Assembly (NCBI GenBank): GCA_013792135.1
Contig: VMSP01000025.1
Coordinates: 1-64,000, forward strand
Direction of reading: 5' to 3'
Length of the DNA stretch: 64,000 nt
Source of the DNA: Desulfocapsa sp.
GTDB lineage: Bacteria > Desulfobacterota > Desulfobulbia > Desulfobulbales > Desulfocapsaceae
Numbering within the stretch: the first letter of the stretch is position 1; each line of letters opens with the position of its first letter. The position numbers and the translations under genes are program-made. Of this stretch, positions 1 to 8,322 are shown one piece after another. Below the pieces are notes generated by a model, which was not told the origin of the DNA, did not search any database, and saw only the letters and a list, made by a program, of their open reading frames with translations.

Positions 1-88
1 AGCGCAACCGGAGAAAATATTGGCGGCAGTCTTCCTCGGTCGCAAACCGATGCTCAAATTCGAGCAAGTTTTCGGGGTAATCCTCCAT
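1..88 (-). CDS. IS1595-family transposase, N-terminal fragment (runs off window)
   Basis: Reading the minus strand from the ATG at 88 gives MEDYPENLLEFEHRFATEED and then CRQYFLRLR before the window edge. This resembles the start of IS1595-type transposases, which open with a short Leu/Phe/Glu-rich segment containing a FATEEDCR-like motif ahead of a zinc ribbon. Only 29 residues are visible, so the zinc ribbon and the catalytic DDE/N core cannot be checked. The gene points away from the truncated transporter on its right, as expected for an insertion sequence whose end lies between them. Confidence 0.7.
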   Translation of the reverse strand, partial: MEDYPENLLEFEHRFATEEDCRQYFLRLR

Positions 89-135
89 AATTAGAGATAC
101 TATATGTAGTGGCCACTTGAGTCAAGTGCATACCC
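1..135. mobile_element. End of an IS1595-like insertion sequence
   Basis: Beyond the transposase start (88) lies a short non-coding end. It contains the perfect palindrome CACTTGAGTCAAGTG at 114-128, next to GTGGCCAC, and finishes with GCATACCC near 135. Transporter-like coding sequence becomes readable immediately afterwards (from about 137). I infer that the element's terminal inverted repeat ends at about 135. The other end and any target-site duplication lie outside the window. Confidence 0.5.
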
Positions 136-136
136 A

Positions 137-925
137 CAAAATGTTAAATTACAAGTTTTGACCCAGGTGATAAATTTTTGTTTGGTCCCTTTTCTCGCCT
201 ATGGACTTGGGCTTTATTTTTTTCCTGACAATCATTATTTAGCTCTTGGTTTATTGTTAGCTTCATTGCTGCCCACAAGTGGTATGACCATTTCCTGGAC
301 CGGTTTTGCCAAAGGGAATATGGGCGCGGCCATTAATATGACTGTCATCGGTCTCACTCTAGGCTCTCTGGCAACACCGTTGTATGTAAAGATGCTCATG
401 GGAACCAAGGTGGATATGGATATAGTCTTGGTTGTCAAACAGATTGTCTACATTGTTTTTATCCCCATGGTTTTTGGGTATTTAACCCGCTCTTATTTTC
501 TGAAGAAATATGGACAGCAGGAATTTAAGAAGACCTGGGCTCCACGTTTCCCTTCCCTGTCTACGGTTGGTGTGCTTGGTATCGTCTTTGTCGCCATTGC
601 CCTGAAGGCGCAACAATTATCCCAAGATCCGGCGGTACTCTGGCGGATTCTACAACCCCTGCTGTTGTTGTATGCGGCGAATTTCATTATTGGTACCATT
701 GCAGGCAGGATGCTGTTTTCCCGTGGAGATGCTATCGCACTGGTCTATGGAACGGTGATGCGGAATTTATCTATTGCCCTTGCCATATCCATTAATGCCT
801 TTGGAACTCAAGGAGCGGATGCGGCCCTGGTTATTGCTGTTTCCTACATTATTCAGGTGCAGGCAGCAGCATGGTATGTCAAGTTTACAGATGTTTTTTT
901 CGGCCCGGTGCCTGTTGAACAGTGA
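137..925 (+). pseudogene. Arsenite/bile-acid:sodium symporter-type transporter, 5' end missing
   Basis: The product is an integral membrane protein of the bile acid:sodium symporter/ACR3 (arsenical resistance) superfamily. The segment LLLASLLPTSGMTISWTGFA is the family hallmark around the unwound transport helix, and about eight hydrophobic helices are visible in roughly 260 residues. Family members have about 320-400 residues and ten helices, so the first two or so helices are absent. The frame stays open upstream of the TTG at 158 with family-like residues (NVKLQVLTQVINF), up to the point where the IS end starts. This shows truncation rather than an alternative start. A shortened protein could start at TTG 158, but activity is doubtful. 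The substrate (arsenite or organic anion) is not determinable. Confidence 0.7.
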
Positions 926-1017
926 ATGGGAAGTGGTAATGTTTTAGGTGACAGTTTCATGGGACAGATTTTTTATAGAAAAAATAACGGTGAGAGGATG
1001 CTGCCATTGGAGGCGAG

Positions 1018-1518
1018 ATGAAACAACCTTTGTTTAAAAAAATATTGTATGCAACAGACCTTTCCCAAACTGCTAAACAGGCGGCGCGCTATGCGCTCAG
1101 TCTGGCTCATGAGTATGGAGCTGAATTGACTGTTATCAATGTAATTCCGGATTTGGTGGAGGAGATGTCTGCGGGAATGGGGTATGATCTTGTCAGCCAT
1201 TTCGGTCGGGAGAAGCTGAGTACCTTTTATACTGAAGGTCTTGAGGAAAGTAGAAAAAGTGTGATTGCACGTATTCATTCAGTCTGCGCGGAAGCAGGGA
1301 GTGAATTGGAAAACTGTGCAGTGGAGCCGAAGGTGGTGGTTAAAGTCGGTCATCCGGTTGAACAGATTGTGCAGACGGCAATAGAGGGTGGTTTTGATCT
1401 GGTGGTACTTGGAACCCATGGGCACAGCATGATCGATGACCTGCTTCTTGGCAGTGTGGCTCGGGGAGTAGTGAAAAAAAATCCTATGCCGGTCTTGACA
1501 GTCAGGCTGAAGGAATAA
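1018..1518 (+). CDS. Universal stress protein, UspA family
   Basis: This 166-residue cytoplasmic single-domain Usp has the alpha/beta fold with an N-terminal KKILYATDLS strand. The C-terminal ATP-binding signature GTHGHSMIDDLLLGSVA fits G-2x-G-9x-G-S, so it is likely an ATP-binding UspA-type protein. It starts at ATG 1018, with GGAGGCGAG just upstream as a ribosome-binding site. It lies about 90 bases after the broken transporter in the same orientation and may have been co-transcribed with it. The stress it responds to cannot be read from the sequence. Confidence 0.9.
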   Translation: MKQPLFKKILYATDLSQTAKQAARYALSLAHEYGAELTVINVIPDLVEEMSAGMGYDLVSHFGREKLSTFYTEGLEESRKSVIARIHSVCAEAGSELENCAVEPKVVVKVGHPVEQIVQTAIEGGFDLVVLGTHGHSMIDDLLLGSVARGVVKKNPMPVLTVRLKE

Positions 1519-1620
1519 GAACTATTGAGAGTAAAGTTCCCGCAAAGTATGCGGGGGCTGGCAAGTGTGGATAAACTTTTATAAATCCGGGGCTTCCGGT
1601 TAAACAAGGAGAAATGAAAA

Positions 1621-2010
1621 ATGCGTATAGCTATTCCGACAAATAATCCAGGAGGCATGCAGGCAAATCGTTCAGAACATTTTGGCCACTGTGATGTCTT
1701 TACTGTTGTTGAACTGGATGATGATAAAAATATCAAGACGGTGGAAATGATTCCGACACCTGAACATGGAGCAGGTGGCTGCATGGTCCCGGTGAATACC
1801 CTCAGTACCGCCAATGTGAATGTCATTGTGGTGGGCGGTATGGGCGCTAACCCTTTACGGGGATTTAACAAGGTGGGTATTGATGTTTACTGGGCCGATA
1901 AGGGCACTATCCCTGATGCAGCAACAGTTATTGAACATTTTGTGGCGGGTAAATTGCCAATGATGCATGCGGATCAAGTCTGTGGTGGCGGCAGTAATTG
2001 CCATCATTGA
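1621..2010 (+). CDS. NifX/NifB-like iron-molybdenum cofactor-binding domain protein
   Basis: This 129-residue protein is one dinitrogenase iron-molybdenum cofactor biosynthesis (NifX/NifB C-terminal-like) domain. Family marks are the MRIAIPTN start, the SEHFGHCDVF segment and a central VVGGMGANPL loop. The tail VCGGGSNCHH is rich in Cys and His and could add a metal site. AAGGAGAA precedes ATG 1621. No nif genes are nearby, so a role in nitrogenase assembly is not supported. Related small proteins in anaerobes occur beside DUF134 regulators and Mrp-type ATPases, and a DUF134 gene follows here. Confidence 0.85.
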   Translation: MRIAIPTNNPGGMQANRSEHFGHCDVFTVVELDDDKNIKTVEMIPTPEHGAGGCMVPVNTLSTANVNVIVVGGMGANPLRGFNKVGIDVYWADKGTIPDAATVIEHFVAGKLPMMHADQVCGGGSNCHH

Positions 2011-2133
2011 TTGAATATTTGATTTTTTGCGTTATCTGCAGTATATGATGTAGATATGTGTGATGGCAGTCTGTGTGTTGAAATGCATGCAAACTGCCAT
2101 ATTTATTTATTTTAACTGTAAAAAATAAAAAAA

Positions 2134-2439
2134 ATGTCTCCACGACCAAAAAAAATACGACATTGTCAGGGGAATTTTTGTGGACGGGCCTTTAAGCCAA
2201 CCGGTACTCCTTTAAGTAAGCTTGATCGGGTAGAACTGTATCGTGATGAACTTGAGGTACTCAGGCTTTGTGATCGTGACGGATTAACTCAGGAAGAGGC
2301 TGGGCAGTTCATGGGGGTATCGCGAGGGACTATTCAGCGGATTATCACCACTGCCAGAAAAAAGGTGGCCACGGCTCTCTCCGAAGGACAGGCCCTTGTT
2401 TTTATTGATGATGAAGAACAGGAAGAAACTACGACATAA
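2134..2439 (+). CDS. DUF134 family putative DNA-binding protein
   Basis: This 101-residue protein has a DUF134 N-terminus (MSPRPKKIRHC, with Cys residues at 11 and 16) and a C-terminal sigma-70 region 4-like helix-turn-helix (LTQEEAGQFMGVSRGTIQRI). The very C-terminus is acidic (DDEEQEE). It follows the NifX-like gene by about 120 bases in the same direction, a frequent pairing that suggests it may regulate or partner with that protein. No target is visible. The A-rich leader before ATG 2134 lacks a strong Shine-Dalgarno sequence. Confidence 0.85.
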   Translation: MSPRPKKIRHCQGNFCGRAFKPTGTPLSKLDRVELYRDELEVLRLCDRDGLTQEEAGQFMGVSRGTIQRIITTARKKVATALSEGQALVFIDDEEQEETTT

Positions 2440-2507
2440 GAGGTGTTGGTTTGCTCAATCACTGGTGGAGCAGTAACACAAAGGTAGTTGGTCTTTGCAA
2501 CCCACTG

Positions 2508-2614
2508 GCCGTTTATTAGCGAATAATCAAAAAGACGATTATTCGCTAATAAACGGCATAAGGAGCAGTAAGCAGAACAGCCGAAACAGCACCCGCTGTT
2601 TCGTAACTGCTCCT
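2508..2614. repeat. Composite palindromic element, copy A (two hairpins)
   Basis: Hairpin I has two perfectly complementary 21-base arms, 2508-2528 and 2537-2557, around an 8-base loop. They begin with GCCGTTTATT and end with AATAAACGGC. The junction ATAAGG leads to hairpin II (2561-2614), with outer arms AGGAGCAGT / ACTGCTCCT and inner arms CGAAACAGC / GCTGTTTCG. It lies between convergent DUF134 and prfC genes and overlaps the last bases of prfC. There is no strong T-run. The layout matches copy B at 9239-9341 in the opposite orientation. Confidence 0.8.
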
Positions 2615-4202
2615 AAATATTCTCCCTCGTCTTATGGAATTCAATGGCTGGCCATTTTTCCATGAAAAAGTTCAGCATCCACTCATTCTGGGCCAGATAG
2701 GTAAGGAATCCCTCCGCATCCCGGGCCAGTGCCGCCTGATTTTTTCTTTCAAATTCCGCCATCTTTTTTGAGTCTGCGCAGGTTACCCAGCGTGCGGCCT
2801 GATAGCTAATCGGTTCATAGACAGCATCTACACCGTACTCATTTTTCAGCCGGGCCATAGTGACTTCAAATTGAAGAACGCCTACCGCTCCCATGATATA
2901 ATCAGCACCGATGAGTGGACGGAATACCTGGACCGCCCCTTCTTCTGCCAACTGAATCAGTCCCTTCTGGAGCTGCTTCATCTTCAGGGGATTCTTTAGT
3001 AAGACCCGGCGAAAGTGTTCAGGTGCGAAGTTGGGAATGCCGGTGAATTTGAGCGGTTCCTTGAGGCTAAAGGTGTCGCCGATCTTGATGGTGCCATGGT
3101 TGTGCAGGCCGATAATGTCTCCAGGCCAGGCCTCTTCCACGTTGGCCCGGTCCTGGGCCATAAAAATGGTGGCATTTCCCAAATTGATGTCTTTGTCCAG
3201 GCGATGATGTCGCACCTTCATACCGCGGGTGAATTTACCGGAGCAGATCCGGAAAAAAGCGATACGATCGCGATGGGCCGGGTTCATGTTGGCCTGAATC
3301 TTGAAAACGAAACCAGAGAAGTCTTCCTCCGTTGGCTCCACATCACGGGTTATAGCAGCTCTTGGGCTGGGAGGAGGGGCCAATTCTACAAAGGCGTCAA
3401 GCAGTTCCTGGACTCCAAAGTTGTTGACGGCGCTGCCAAAGAAGACCGGGGTCTGATTGGCCTTTATAAAGTGGTCATAGTCAAAGGGGTTGGCCGCCCC
3501 GGCCAGGAGCTCAAGGTCTGTGCGCAGTTCGTCGGCCTGATGTGCCCCCACGAGTTGATCAAGGCGCGGATCATCCAGGGATTCGATGGTGATTCCCAGC
3601 TGGCCACGGGATTCTTGGCCCGGGGTGAACAGGTGGAGTTGCTTGCGATAGAGATTGTAGACACCCTTGAAGGTCTTACCCATGCCTATGGGCCAGGACA
3701 TGGGGGCGCATTCGATCTGCAGTTTTTCTTCGATCTCGGCCAGGATGTCGAGGGGCTCCATCCCTTCGCGATCCAGTTTGTTGATGAAGGTGATCAGCGG
3801 CGTGTTGCGCATGCGGCACACCTCCATCAGTTTCTCGGTCTGGGCCTCAACCCCTTTGGCATTGTCGATAACCATGATTGCAGAATCAACGGCGGTGAGC
3901 ACCCGATAGGTATCTTCGGAGAAATCCTGATGGCCGGGGGTGTCGAGCAGATTGATCTCGTAATCCCGATAGGTGAATTTCATCACCGAGGTGGTGACCG
4001 AGATGCCGCGTTCCTGCTCGATGGCCATCCAGTCGCTGGTCGCGCGTCGTTCTATCTTGCGCGACTTGACGGCCCCGGCCAGATTGATGGCGCCGCCAAA
4101 GAGGAGGAGCTTTTCGGTAAGGGTGGTCTTTCCGGCATCCGGATGGCTGATGATGCCGAAGGTTCGCCGTTTGGCTACTTCCTGTTCAAGCTGTTTACTC
4201 AT
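2613..4202 (-). CDS. prfC: Peptide chain release factor 3
   Basis: RF3 is a translational GTPase that recycles release factors 1 and 2 from the ribosome after peptide release. The 529-residue length is normal. GTPase motifs are in order: P-loop SHPDAGKT (residues 19-26), switch [17 protein letters not shown], and NKLDRE for guanine specificity. These are followed by the beta-barrel and the RF3-specific C-terminal domain. It is transcribed alone, about 200 bases downstream of the DUF3047 gene. Its stop overlaps the end of palindromic element A. Confidence 0.96.
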   Translation of the reverse strand: MSKQLEQEVAKRRTFGIISHPDAGKTTLTEKLLLFGGAINLAGAVKSRKIERRATSDWMAIEQERGISVTTSVMKFTYRDYEINLLDTPGHQDFSEDTYRVLTAVDSAIMVIDNAKGVEAQTEKLMEVCRMRNTPLITFINKLDREGMEPLDILAEIEEKLQIECAPMSWPIGMGKTFKGVYNLYRKQLHLFTPGQESRGQLGITIESLDDPRLDQLVGAHQADELRTDLELLAGAANPFDYDHFIKANQTPVFFGSAVNNFGVQELLDAFVELAPPPSPRAAITRDVEPTEEDFSGFVFKIQANMNPAHRDRIAFFRICSGKFTRGMKVRHHRLDKDINLGNATIFMAQDRANVEEAWPGDIIGLHNHGTIKIGDTFSLKEPLKFTGIPNFAPEHFRRVLLKNPLKMKQLQKGLIQLAEEGAVQVFRPLIGADYIMGAVGVLQFEVTMARLKNEYGVDAVYEPISYQAARWVTCADSKKMAEFERKNQAALARDAEGFLTYLAQNEWMLNFFMEKWPAIEFHKTRENI

Positions 4203-4400
4203 AATATTTAAAGGTGCTCATGTCTGGTGTTCTGGGGTTGGCGCAAGGTGTCATTGTAGGAATAAAGAAAGAAACACAATAGGTCTTTTTGGCAGGAATG
4301 CAATGGTAAAACGCATTGATGGGCCAATTACCCCGGATGAACTGGGGAGAATGGGAAATGGTCGATGGTCAGAGATTCCCTTTATCCACAAAGCCTGCCA

Positions 4401-5096
4401 TCAGTCGCCCGAGAAAAAGATGTCGCCATACTGGGCGCTTGTCTCTTGGCCGCTATTGTCGGTATCGGTCATGATGGCTATGGCATCAATATATCTGATC
4501 TCTGTGCCAAAGAATTCTTTGAGATCGGCAGCGACATTGCGCTTTTCCTGATACCAGGTAGCTGCCTCGTCTGTTGATGAACGGAGGGCCAGCATCATGG
4601 CGCTTTTGCCGGCAAAGGCATTGGGCCAGCTCTTTCCTTTAGGCGAGGAGGAGGCCCAGACATAATTGATGGCCTTGGTCTTCCAGAAGAACAGTCCTCC
4701 GTCAACGACCACATAGATCCGAGCCCCATAGTCATCGCCGGATTTCGTCTGTTCATCGAGGGAATGCAGGGGCTTGTCAACGCGCCAGCGCCAGTTCAGA
4801 TAGGGGGTTTGTTGCAGATCGATGCGCTGCTTTTTGAACAGCCCGGATGCGGCCGCCTGGCTGGTGGCCTTGACGACTGTTTCCTTTCCCTCCGTGATAA
4901 GCTGATAATCGGTCTTGCTGGAAAAGCTCTTTTCCTCCCATCCTCTCAAGCTCTCAGCTGCAAAGTCACCAACTGTAATTTTCATGGGTTCGGCACCAGA
5001 GGCAGGGGTGGTGAGCAGGAGCAAGAGGCCTATGCCAGAGCAGAGCAGAAAGGATGAGGTGTTTGTTGTTGCGAGTTTGGGTGTCGGGATTTTCAT
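4401..5096 (-). CDS. DUF3047 family exported protein
   Basis: This 231-residue protein has a Sec signal peptide (hydrophobic core SFLLCSGIGLLLLLTTPASG, cleavage likely after ASG). The mature part matches the DUF3047 pattern: LNWRWRVD near the middle, GDDYGARIYVV, then INYVW and IAIMTDTDNSG near the end. It is expected in the periplasm. The family function is unknown. The 198 bases between its stop and prfC contain no gene I would defend. Confidence 0.85.
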   Translation of the reverse strand: MKIPTPKLATTNTSSFLLCSGIGLLLLLTTPASGAEPMKITVGDFAAESLRGWEEKSFSSKTDYQLITEGKETVVKATSQAAASGLFKKQRIDLQQTPYLNWRWRVDKPLHSLDEQTKSGDDYGARIYVVVDGGLFFWKTKAINYVWASSSPKGKSWPNAFAGKSAMMLALRSSTDEAATWYQEKRNVAADLKEFFGTEIRYIDAIAIMTDTDNSGQETSAQYGDIFFSGD

Positions 5097-5160
5097 GGGG
5101 ATGCAGGTAAAACTTTAAAGAAGATATGAAGGCATTTTGATGTCAGCGTTGATACTATGG

Positions 5161-5895
5161 TTATCTTTTAAAGGCCCCGTTCATGTTAAAGAATAGGATG
5201 TCTTTAGGCATGGAAGTATGTACAAACCAAACATTATCTATACCAGTAGGTAAGCCTTCAGGGTAAGCGTCACTTAAACTATCCCACATAATTCCTTCAT
5301 TCATAAATGCGATACAGTCAGACTCGATCAGAAGAATGGTGGATTTGTCTTTACATTTATATGGGGCGAGTTTTTTTATCTTCCGATCAAGGTGATTTCG
5401 TAAACGCGATGGAAAATCATCAAGTATAGGGGCAAAACGCAATAATGAAAGTCCTGTTTTTCCTGAATGCGTCTTTCTTGCATGAAACTCAAATGGAACT
5501 CCAGGAATATTTGAAATAATGTGCGAACCATCTGCTAGGTTTATAGATTCATCAGCTATCCAGTTATGTAATGCTGTTCTCAGTCCTTGCCAGTCCGCCC
5601 CTTTTTGAATGCTATTATATGGCAGAGTTAAGAAAAGTCCAAAATGCAACACCTCGGTGAATTCTTGCTCCAACGTATTGAATGCCTGTAAAAACCATGT
5701 TGAATCTCTAGATTGTTTATGAATGAAGTCGATGCTCGTATGCTCAATAGCATATTTACCAGCTATAGCGTCTATATCACCTGGATGTTGCTCATCAGGA
5801 AACGTTTCGATTTCAAGACCTTCATTAAAATTAGTTGCCATATATTCAACGAATAGGATAACAACTTCTCTGTCATTTAATTGTCTTATTGGCAT
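5161..5895 (-). CDS. Hypothetical protein, possible PD-(D/E)XK-like fold
   Basis: I do not recognise this 244-residue protein. It lacks a signal peptide and membrane segments. The segment PGDIDAIAGKYAIEHTSID (about residues 37-55) has the spacing D...IEHT seen in some restriction-like nuclease families, but the canonical E-x-K is not clear, so this is only a suggestion. Base composition is visibly more AT-rich than prfC and the RNase on either side. This fits an acquired accessory gene. It starts at ATG 5895, and no partner gene adjoins it. Confidence 0.6.
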   Translation of the reverse strand: MPIRQLNDREVVILFVEYMATNFNEGLEIETFPDEQHPGDIDAIAGKYAIEHTSIDFIHKQSRDSTWFLQAFNTLEQEFTEVLHFGLFLTLPYNSIQKGADWQGLRTALHNWIADESINLADGSHIISNIPGVPFEFHARKTHSGKTGLSLLRFAPILDDFPSRLRNHLDRKIKKLAPYKCKDKSTILLIESDCIAFMNEGIMWDSLSDAYPEGLPTGIDNVWFVHTSMPKDILFFNMNGAFKR

Positions 5896-5947
5896 TGACT
5901 GTAGTTGTTTCCTTCACGAAGAATACAGAGTATTAGACAGAATTCGC

Positions 5948-5989
5948 CAATATGCGTTGCCAGGCAGATTCTGTCTGGCACGCATATTG
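5948..5989. terminator. Hairpin downstream of the RNase gene
   Basis: Arms CAATATGCGTTGCCAG (5948-5963) and CTGGCACGCATATTG (5975-5989) pair with one bulged T around an 11-base loop. The hairpin lies just past the stop of the minus-strand RNase gene and upstream of the unknown gene. There is no U-tract, so it may be a processing or mRNA-stabilising stem rather than a classic terminator. Confidence 0.45.
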
Positions 5990-6003
5990 CCCTTTCCGAT
6001 CTC

Positions 6004-8061
6004 CTACCATTCAAAGCGGACGCTGTTATCGAGGGCGTCCACCTTGGCTATTTTTACCTGCACCATGGCACCCGGTTCCGGAATCTGGCCGGCGGGGGCC
6101 GGGATATCAATATCCAGCAGGATGTCGGTGAGCAGGAGGAAGATCCGTCTGGGGGTGGCATCAAGGACCAGGGCATTCATGCTGGCCCCTTTCCTGGCCT
6201 CAAGGTATTTGAGGAGCCAGTAGCGGTGGCGCTGTTGTTTGACCGCATTGGCGGAAGCCAGGGTCCGGCTGATGACGGCGGTGAAATCCTTGCACATCTT
6301 TTCATTGAAGCGCAGATCCTCACGTCTGATCAGGGAGTGGAGCTGGTGCTGCATCAGCAGATCAAGGAGTCTTCTGATCGGTGAGGTGATGGTGGTGTAC
6401 TGTCCAACCCCAAGTCCGCTGTGAGCCTTGGCTTCGGTGAGCAGTTCGCCGCGGGAAAGCTGCTTGCGCTGCAGGCTGTTTAGGAAGAGGTCGTTGTCCA
6501 GGCCCTGTACCAGTCGTTTCCGGGGCGGACCCTGGGCCCTGAAGAGTCCGGGCGCCATCCGGTCGGCAACGAATCGTGCCGCCTCGGTATTGGCCAGGAT
6601 CATCATCTCCGATACCAGAGTGCGGGCCGGGGTGTCGGTGTCGCTCAGAGTGACCTGGACAGTGCTATTGCCACTGACTGAAATATTCACATCGGGGAAG
6701 GGGAGGAGGAGGGCACCTGCCGCCACTCGTTTCTCGCGCAGTTTGATACGCAGCATGTTCAAGGTCTGCAGTTCCCAATCGTCTCTTTCGATCAGCCGGT
6801 CGGCTTCTTCATAGGTAAGGCGTCTGGCCACTTTGATGATGGAAGGTTTGATCCGTACCCGCAGTACCTCTGCCTCTGGTGACAACAGAATCATCAGGCT
6901 GATGGTGGCCCGGATCTCGCCCTGGATCAGGCTGCAGATTCCCTGGGAGAGATGGCGGGGCAGCATGGGGATCTGTCCTTCGGGAAAATAGAGGGAGGTG
7001 CCACGGTGCATGGCCTCCTGAAAAAGCGGATCTTCCGGGTTGACATAGTGGGCGACATCAGAGATATGGACGCCCACCAGATAGTTGACAGCCGCAGGGC
7101 AGGAATGTTCCAGTGTCGCGGGCACCATGGACGGTGCAGGAGCGACCTCTTCCGTGATGGTCAGGGCGTCGTCATAGTCCAGGGTCGTGGCGCCATCAAT
7201 GGTCATGGGCTTGAATGCAGTGAGGTCCATCCGGCCCAGATCGCTGAACAGATCAGAGGTTCCCTTTTGCAGGAGCATTTCTGCCTGCTGTCTGGCTGCA
7301 AGGGAGAAGATCGTGGGAATCTCCTGGCGGAGCAGGGGGATGTTCTCATTGGGCTCCCAGATTCCAGCCTTTACCAGAAGATGAAAGGGGGCATGAGGGT
7401 CATGGAGGCCGGCCATTTTCAGCAGCTCCCTGGCCATGGCGGCCTGAGGGGCATCACCTGCAAAAAGGTAGAAGTCCTGGAGTACCGCCAGGCATTGATC
7501 AAGGACGGGTTTGAGGTCGGCGTCGATTTCTTCGTCCTGCATCAGCCTGGAGATGGCCATGGCACCATTGGTCAGCAGGGTATGTTTGCTCTGTTCTTTC
7601 TCGTGCTGGAGGCGGAGCTGTTCGACCTGCTCTCGGGAGTGGGCGTGGATCTCTCCTTCCCGGAACTTGAAATATAATCGGTCGGAGAAGACGCAACGGA
7701 TAAAGGCTGCCACCATGTTGTCATCCGTATCGCTGCCAAAGGTCAGTTCTGCCAGAAATAGTGGTTCAAAGGCTGCCGTTTCCTCGTCCGTTGTCAGTTC
7801 CCAGATCTCCTCAAGATTAATCGTCTCCACCAAAGACTTGCGTTTGTCTGCGGCCTCCTGCAGTTGTTTGAGCATTTCTTCCCGGTCACCAGTTATGGAA
7901 TGGGTGCGTTTAGAGATGTGCAGCACTCGAGAGAGGGGCAGGTTGATCTCGCGACCGGTCTGATTGATCAGCCGCAGCCGTTTTTCCTGGGCCTCGGTGA
8001 CAAAGGCGCAGATAAACTTGCCGCCGTCCAGATATTCGATGATTTTTCCAGCTGTTGTCAT
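6004..8061 (-). CDS. RNase II/RNB-family 3'-5' exoribonuclease
   Basis: This 685-residue hydrolytic exoribonuclease contains the RNB catalytic signature TIDGATTLDYDDAL at residues 287-300, with the metal-binding aspartates. A second conserved block is TSPIRRLLDLLMQHQL, and there is a C-terminal S1-like strand region (GAMVQVKIAKVDA). The N-terminal third differs from E. coli RNase II/R and lacks an obvious cold-shock pair. This is typical of the divergent RNB proteins of anaerobic Proteobacteria and cyanobacteria. It acts in RNA turnover in the cytoplasm. The ATG at 8061 is the plausible start. Divergent from era, with element C in the gap. Confidence 0.9.
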   Translation of the reverse strand: MTTAGKIIEYLDGGKFICAFVTEAQEKRLRLINQTGREINLPLSRVLHISKRTHSITGDREEMLKQLQEAADKRKSLVETINLEEIWELTTDEETAAFEPLFLAELTFGSDTDDNMVAAFIRCVFSDRLYFKFREGEIHAHSREQVEQLRLQHEKEQSKHTLLTNGAMAISRLMQDEEIDADLKPVLDQCLAVLQDFYLFAGDAPQAAMARELLKMAGLHDPHAPFHLLVKAGIWEPNENIPLLRQEIPTIFSLAARQQAEMLLQKGTSDLFSDLGRMDLTAFKPMTIDGATTLDYDDALTITEEVAPAPSMVPATLEHSCPAAVNYLVGVHISDVAHYVNPEDPLFQEAMHRGTSLYFPEGQIPMLPRHLSQGICSLIQGEIRATISLMILLSPEAEVLRVRIKPSIIKVARRLTYEEADRLIERDDWELQTLNMLRIKLREKRVAAGALLLPFPDVNISVSGNSTVQVTLSDTDTPARTLVSEMMILANTEAARFVADRMAPGLFRAQGPPRKRLVQGLDNDLFLNSLQRKQLSRGELLTEAKAHSGLGVGQYTTITSPIRRLLDLLMQHQLHSLIRREDLRFNEKMCKDFTAVISRTLASANAVKQQRHRYWLLKYLEARKGASMNALVLDATPRRIFLLLTDILLDIDIPAPAGQIPEPGAMVQVKIAKVDALDNSVRFEW

Positions 8062-8093
8062 GAGAACGTTGAATAGTGAAAGTGAAAAGTTTA

Positions 8094-8192
8094 GGGGCCG
8101 TTAAGAAATAAATTGACCTTTTATGCAAATTTCTTTTCGGCACTTTATGCCGTTTTTGTCATTCCATTGGCCATGTTATTTTTTACAACGGC
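8094..8192. repeat. Composite palindromic element, copy C
   Basis: Read on the minus strand it shows the same layout as copies A and B. The first imperfect stem is GCCGTTGT ... ACAAAAACGGC (8192 back to 8149). The junction ATAAAG follows, then a second stem with TGCCG / CGGC ends and inner AAGAAAT / ATTTCTT arms (down to 8094). It sits between divergent genes, so it is not acting only as a terminator for convergent transcription. On the plus strand CGGCACTTTATGCCG followed by TTTTT looks like a small terminator hairpin. Confidence 0.55.
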
Positions 8193-8322
8193 TTAATTGT
8201 TCGCCAAAGGTGATAAGCGAATGACGAAGCGAACCATATACTTTATAGTATTGTTTGTTGTTTTGAACACTTTTATTCGCTCTGTGCGCTAACTTTTTTA
8301 TTGATGGGAGAATCAGTTCGTT

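Noticed and set aside
3015-4211. Long plus-strand open frame (398 codons) opposite prfC
   Set aside because: It is the antisense shadow of the well-supported prfC gene, with no family-like motifs.
4250-4551. Possible small plus-strand gene around MVKRIDGPITPDELGRM between prfC and the DUF3047 gene
   Set aside because: The frame runs on into the antisense of the DUF3047 gene and has no clear ribosome-binding site or family resemblance.
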